Shown: in pieces, positions 61,163 to 64,000 of the stretch | Layout of the letters: each line of letters starts with the position of its first letter | Position numbering within the stretch: position 1 is the first letter of the stretch | NCBI GenBank assembly: GCA_003342895.1 | Contig: PTFA01000369.1 | Span: forward strand, 664,914-728,913 | Source: Casuarius casuarius | Lineage: Eukaryota > Chordata > Aves > Casuariiformes > Casuariidae | DNA: 64,000 bases | Direction: 5' to 3' | Notes under the pieces: model-generated | Told to the model about the DNA's origin: nothing | The model's database searches: none | Seen by the model: the letters and a program-made list of their open reading frames with translations, nothing else | Position numbers and translations under genes: made by a program

Positions 61163-61267
61163 GGTCGCGAAGTTTAGCCGCGATCNTNAAGTNGTGAAGA
61201 TTAGCCACGACAAAAGGGCACAATAATCGCGAGGGTTATCCGCAAGACGAGGAGACGCGAAGCCGCG
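61163..61267 (+). promoter_or_regulatory. Tandem stem-loop array in the ERV-B leader (candidate packaging signal)
   Basis: Four related hairpins follow each other. A: arms 61,163-61,169 and 61,179-61,185 (7 pairs including one G-U), loop AAGTTTAGC. B: arms 61,191-61,196 and 61,206-61,211 (6 pairs if the N at 61,193 pairs with G), loop AAGATTAGC. C: arms 61,229-61,231 and 61,241-61,243, loop AGGGTTATC, with its outer pairs damaged by one apparent G-to-A at 61,244. D: arms 61,256-61,259 and 61,264-61,267, loop AAGC. Loop starts are 27, 35 and 28 bases apart. A C-G pair in A is a T-A pair in B, a compensatory change. The position between primer site, splice donor and gag is where retroviral packaging signals lie. 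Confidence 0.65.
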
Positions 61268-61300
61268 ACGAGGATCCGNGAGGGGGAAATCTCACTTAGC

Positions 61301-61310
61301 GCAGGTGAGC
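61301..61310 (+). other. Probable major splice donor
   Basis: GCAG|GTGAGC matches the vertebrate donor consensus well and lies 20 bases before the gag start, where the donor for env mRNA is expected. The cut would be between 61,304 and 61,305. The acceptor lies outside the window. Confidence 0.6.
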
Positions 61311-61323
61311 GGTCGGGGAGGAG

Positions 61324-62110
61324 ATGGGAATCTCACTGTCCAAGGAAGAAACGGCGGTGGTAAAACTCCTCCAACACATCCTTTCTAAGAGAGGGTTAAC
61401 TTATGACGATGCAACATTAAAAACTTTGTTAAAATGGGCCCGTGATAGAGGCTTAATTCCGGGAGTGGGTGTTGCTTTTGAAATACCTACCTGGGAAAAT
61501 ATTGGAAGTGCCCTTTGGGAAGAAAGNAGTAAAGGTTCAAAAGAAGCAATGCGATTAGTTACATTGTGGCGACTCATAAAAGAGACNTTGAAANAANTGA
61601 AAGGTGAGCGAGCGGCAGCTATCTCTGCTTTTGCTGCGTTTTCACCCGCGACACGATCTGATAGACTATTTGAAATCAATATACCGGGTCCGGCACCAGC
61701 AGACTATCAATCCGCTCCGTCTCAGCCACCTCAGCCGCCCGTGTCTTTAACGTCACCTCAAAGTGAAGAATTACAGTTAAGGGGAACTCAAAAGTCTCGG
61801 GACAGTGAATCAAAAGGGAGTGAGCCCGATGAAAAGGGAGTGGTGTTAGTAGTCGATTCGGACACTAAAGTTAATGAGGAGGAACGGGACAACCCGGAGA
61901 GACCGGCTAGATTGTATCCGTCTCTGCCACCTTCACCCTCAGGGAGCCCTGCAGGACCGCCTCCAGTAGTTCAACAACAGCTCGACGAGAAACCGCAGGA
62001 GCTAGCGAGGAAGGTGGAACAGCTCGAAGCAGGCTCTGCGAGCGCGCCGTGCCCAATTTATAACTCCAACCCCTTTTTTGCCCCCAGGACCCTATCCATC
62101 ATCAGTTTGC
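61324..62110 (+). pseudogene. gag: ERV-B gag, matrix and following linker
   Basis: The frame begins MGISLSKEE, with Gly2 suitable for myristoylation and membrane targeting. About 110 codons of helical matrix follow (LLQHILSKRG, LKTLLKWARDRG, WENIGSALW), then a Pro/Ser/Gln-rich linker. YPSL at residues 198-201 fits the YPxL late-domain motif that recruits ALIX for budding. A short charged helix (LARKVEQLE) comes after it. The frame stays open to 62,157 but after about 62,060-62,110 the capsid-side reading is in another frame, near a T6 and C5 run. Four Ns lie within it (61,527, 61,587, 61,594, 61,597). The start is supported by the splice donor 20 bases upstream. Confidence 0.85.
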
Positions 62111-62262
62111 CCGCCGACGATAGCGGGGTGGGGGGGGGCTGCCGGCGCCGTGGCTGACGACTCCGCCCGCGCCCTTGTTAGTGGGTGGGGGAGGGGGCGA
62201 GGATCCGACTGTCCGGTGGAGAGGGATCGAAAAGGAGGCGGTGGCAGACGGACAAGTCTTTC
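62078..62262 (+). pseudogene. gag: ERV-B gag, G-rich linker with frame breaks
   Basis: Between matrix and capsid the sequence is full of G runs (G9 near 62,131, G5-A-G5 near 62,187). The plausible reading frame passes from the matrix frame into a Gly/Ala/Pro-rich frame (PGPYPSS) and then into the capsid frame, so at least two single-base shifts are needed. Homopolymer length error in sequencing explains this as well as true mutation does. Confidence 0.6.
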
Positions 62263-62885
62263 CTTCCNCATTCCCCGTAGTCNNGGGATCGGGAGGGGGA
62301 GGGCAGTGGGTTGCCTTGGATTGGAAAATTCTTAAGGAAGCAAAAGCTGCGGTCGCGTAATACGGGTTGCNTTCACAATTNACCACCNTTATTTTACAGC
62401 ACATTTTTACCGCTAATTTATTAACACCTTATGATTCCCAAAAAATTATACAAATTTTGCTGCCACCGTCAGCACAGCTTCATTTTTACCATATGTGGCA
62501 GTGGCTTTGTGATGGTGCTGCAGCTATTCCTAGGCAGCCACAGGATCCATTATACGGAGTCCAGGTACAAATGTTGATGGGCTCTGGACCTTTTGTGAGA
62601 GCAGAGATGCAGGCACANTTCAACACAGAAGTGTTGCAATTGTCTCAGCAACTAGCGTTTCAAGCTTTGCAAAGTGTGCATCTGTCAGGACAAGGTACGA
62701 CTTCTTTTGGCAATGTTAAACAAGGCGATACAGAACCTTTTGCTAAATTTATTGATAGGTTGCATGATGCGATTATGCGTCATCCTGATTTAACACCAGA
62801 ATTAAAAGTGAAATTGCTTGATACATTAGCATATGAGAACGCCAACGAAAAAACTAAAAGAGTGATTGGAATATTGCCAAAGGAG
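62263..62885 (+). pseudogene. gag: ERV-B gag, capsid
   Basis: The capsid starts near FPVV and continues WVALDWKILKEAK. It is broken by an in-frame TAA at 62,358-62,360 (one base from CAA, Gln), then runs to about 62,880. The major homology region QGDTEPFAKFIDRL is intact at 62,721-62,762, with Q-G-x2-E-x4-F-x2-R-L spacing. The C-terminal domain continues to LLDTLAYENANEKTKRVIG. One base is missing in the G run at about 62,880, which moves the nucleocapsid into the next frame. Six Ns are present. Capsid forms the core shell of the virion. Confidence 0.9.
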
Positions 62886-63295
62886 CGACTACTGCACAGA
62901 TGCTTGAAGCAACAGAACNTATGTTAGAATCCGACAAAGCAGCTTACTTTGCTGCCACTGTTGGAGCAGCGGTGCGAGCCAATAACAATAATAATGATAA
63001 TGATCGGTTCAGGGAAAACAAAAAGGGTAATATAATTTGTTTTAATTGTNGAAAACATGGCCACATTAGAGCCCAATGCAAAGCCCCAATAGTCAATAAG
63101 CAAAGACAGAGGACATCTGAAAAGTGGTGTGAGAATTGCAAGAAAACTGGTCACAATACAGTTGAGTGTAGGCGTAAGGGAAACTGGAGGGTCAGCGCGT
63201 CAGCCCTGCGCGCGAAGACACAAGCTCAGGGTGCCTGGAACGCTGCCATGCCGCCACCTCTGGCAGCGCCGGAGTGGACNTGGAAACAGCAGTAG
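62886..63295 (+). pseudogene. gag: ERV-B gag, nucleocapsid with two zinc knuckles
   Basis: Two CX2CX4HX4C knuckles are complete: 63,038-63,079 (starts CFNC, one N in the codon after it) and 63,128-63,169 (starts CENC). An Asn-rich run encoded by AAT/AAC repeats precedes them (about 62,981-63,004). The domain is basic, as expected for RNA binding and packaging. The frame ends at TAG 63,293-63,295, inside the overlap with the dUTPase-protease frame. Confidence 0.92.
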
Positions 63296-63954
63296 ATGTT
63301 ACACTTACAACACAAGATGTACAGTTAGTTGATTCAACTTTGAAAGGGCCTTTAGGATATGGCTTGAGTGCATTATTGTTAGGTAGATCGTCAACATCCA
63401 GGCAGGGAATTTTTGTGATACCAGGAGTCATAGATGCATATTATATAGGCGTCATTAAGATCATGTTGTATACCTTGGCACCACCAGTATCTATTCCGAA
63501 AGGAAGTAAAATTGCTCAATTACTGCCTTTNCAATCACAGGTACCACATTCTTTGGCTATTGATCGGGGAGAAGGAGGATTTGGATCCACTGGACAGCCT
63601 CAAGTGCTATTTGCTCTTGATATTCAAAAAAGCAAACCAGAAGAGATAGTAGAAATCAGACATCCTAGTGGTGAAAAGTTGATGCTAAAAATGATCACAG
63701 ACACAGGGGCAGATGTTACTGTCATTCCTTCCTTGAAGTGGCCAAAAGATCGGTCAATAGTCAATTCACCATCAGGAGTATTTGGTGTTGGGGGTGTTCA
63801 AGCTACTTGCATTAGCCGAGAGATTATTATGTTTGTGTTTAAGGATGGTGCCATGGTAACAACACGACCTTATGTGTTGAACATACCAATTGCATTGATA
63901 GGTCGAGATATACTCTGTCAAATGAATACCAAACTAGTCACACGTCCTTTTTAG
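63133..63954 (+). CDS. pro: ERV-B dUTPase-protease (pro)
   Basis: The frame opens at 63,133, in -1 relation to gag, and is entered by frameshifting at 63,178-63,184. dUTPase motifs appear in order: SAGVD (63,265-63,279), GVIDAYYIG (from about 63,424), GSKIAQLLP (63,501-63,527) and the Gly-rich RGEGGFGSTG (63,566-63,595). The Asp and Tyr of the third motif are kept, but the second Asp-type position is Tyr and the usual Glu/Gln after Gly is Val. The protease has D-T-G at 63,700-63,708 (MITDTGADVTVIP) and LIGRDIL near the end. Two codons contain Ns (63,280 and 63,531). There is no stop up to TAG 63,952-63,954, so this is the best-preserved gene in the window. Confidence 0.92.
63178..63231 (+). 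promoter_or_regulatory. Gag-pro -1 frameshift signal: slippery site and pseudoknot
   Basis: The heptamer G GGA AAC (63,178-63,184) is in the gag reading frame. After a 10-base spacer, stem 1 pairs 63,195-63,199 with 63,209-63,213 (GCGCG/CGCGC). Stem 2 pairs loop bases 63,204-63,208 with 63,227-63,231 (CCCTG/CAGGG), both perfect, with no base between the stems. This is an H-type pseudoknot. The pro frame is open across the site (63,133 onward) and lies at -1. The spacer is slightly longer than the usual 5-9. Confidence 0.85.
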
Positions 63955-63956
63955 GG

Positions 63957-64000
63957 GCGGCCATTGATCAAAAGCAGCCAGTAATGAGAATTTCTTGGAA
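63957..64000 (+). CDS. pol: ERV-B pol (reverse transcriptase) start, cut by window end
   Basis: After the pro stop, the frame at a further -1 is open and reads AAIDQKQPVMRISW, a plausible start of a betaretroviral RT. The frame is also open for many codons upstream within pro, as needed for an overlap. A canonical slippery heptamer is not obvious; the T5 run at 63,948-63,952 is the nearest candidate. Only a few codons lie in the window. Confidence 0.55.

Larger units (their letters stand above)
60652..64000 (+). mobile_element. ERV-B: betaretrovirus-like (ERVK-type) provirus, runs off the window
   Basis: The left LTR, tRNA-Lys primer site, leader, gag, a dUTPase-protease frame and the start of pol follow one another on the plus strand. 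Gag, pro and pol occupy three frames related by successive -1 shifts, and pro begins with a dUTPase domain. Both traits are typical of betaretroviruses. About 20 ambiguous bases fall within this element and only four in the rest of the window. Gag has frame breaks and a stop, so the copy is defective or its consensus is poor. Confidence 0.93.

Noticed and set aside
61401..61679. 92-codon minus-strand frame in ERV-B gag
   Set aside because: It is the antisense of the matrix coding region and has no motif.
1..64000. CRISPR array, bacterial operon or phage system
   Set aside because: Repeats present are microsatellites, LINE fragments and retroviral sequence. No regularly spaced repeats with unique spacers or prokaryotic gene organisation occur.

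Overview
The window looks like nuclear DNA from a bird. It is AT-rich with many simple repeats, carries two decayed fragments that resemble CR1 LINEs (the dominant LINE of birds and other sauropsids), and ends in two stacked endogenous retroviruses (ERVs). No bacterial-style operon, plasmid, phage or CRISPR feature is present. The species cannot be named from this sequence.

Positions 1-54,192 hold no host gene that I can support. Every open frame there is short, most begin or end in low-complexity runs, and none shows a recognisable domain. The stretch reads as a large intron or intergenic DNA, with microsatellites, homopolymer runs, two short tandem duplications, two antisense CR1-like fragments (about 32,020-32,700 and 42,890-43,425), one CpG-rich patch (about 16,441-16,565) and one weak Cys-rich exon-like frame (22,539-22,688).

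Positions 54,193-60,651 are a minus-strand ERV, called ERV-A here. Read right to left it has: a capsid-like gag fragment, an aspartic protease, reverse transcriptase (RT), RNase H, the start of integrase, an env gene missing its 5' part, a separate 111-codon open frame with a membrane segment, a patch of degenerate short repeats, and one LTR. It is clearly dead. One Asp codon is missing from the RT YxDD motif, seven in-frame stops are visible in pol and env (six are TGA), most of the integrase core is deleted, and no zinc knuckle remains in gag.

Positions 60,652 to the window end (and beyond) are a plus-strand betaretrovirus-like ERV, called ERV-B here. It has a 360-bp LTR, a tRNA-Lys primer binding site, a structured leader, gag (matrix, capsid, nucleocapsid), a dUTPase-protease frame at -1, and the first bases of pol at a further -1. 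Gag has several frame breaks and a stop. The gag/pro boundary keeps a G GGA AAC slippery heptamer followed by a well-formed pseudoknot. The left LTR edge of ERV-B cuts the ERV-A gag frame exactly, so ERV-B most simply inserted into ERV-A in the opposite orientation.

The least expected signals are: a tandem array of stem-loops with the same loop and a compensatory base change in the ERV-B leader; the extra membrane-segment frame downstream of ERV-A env; the C-X9-CC spacing in ERV-A transmembrane Env; and the near absence of N calls outside ERV-B.
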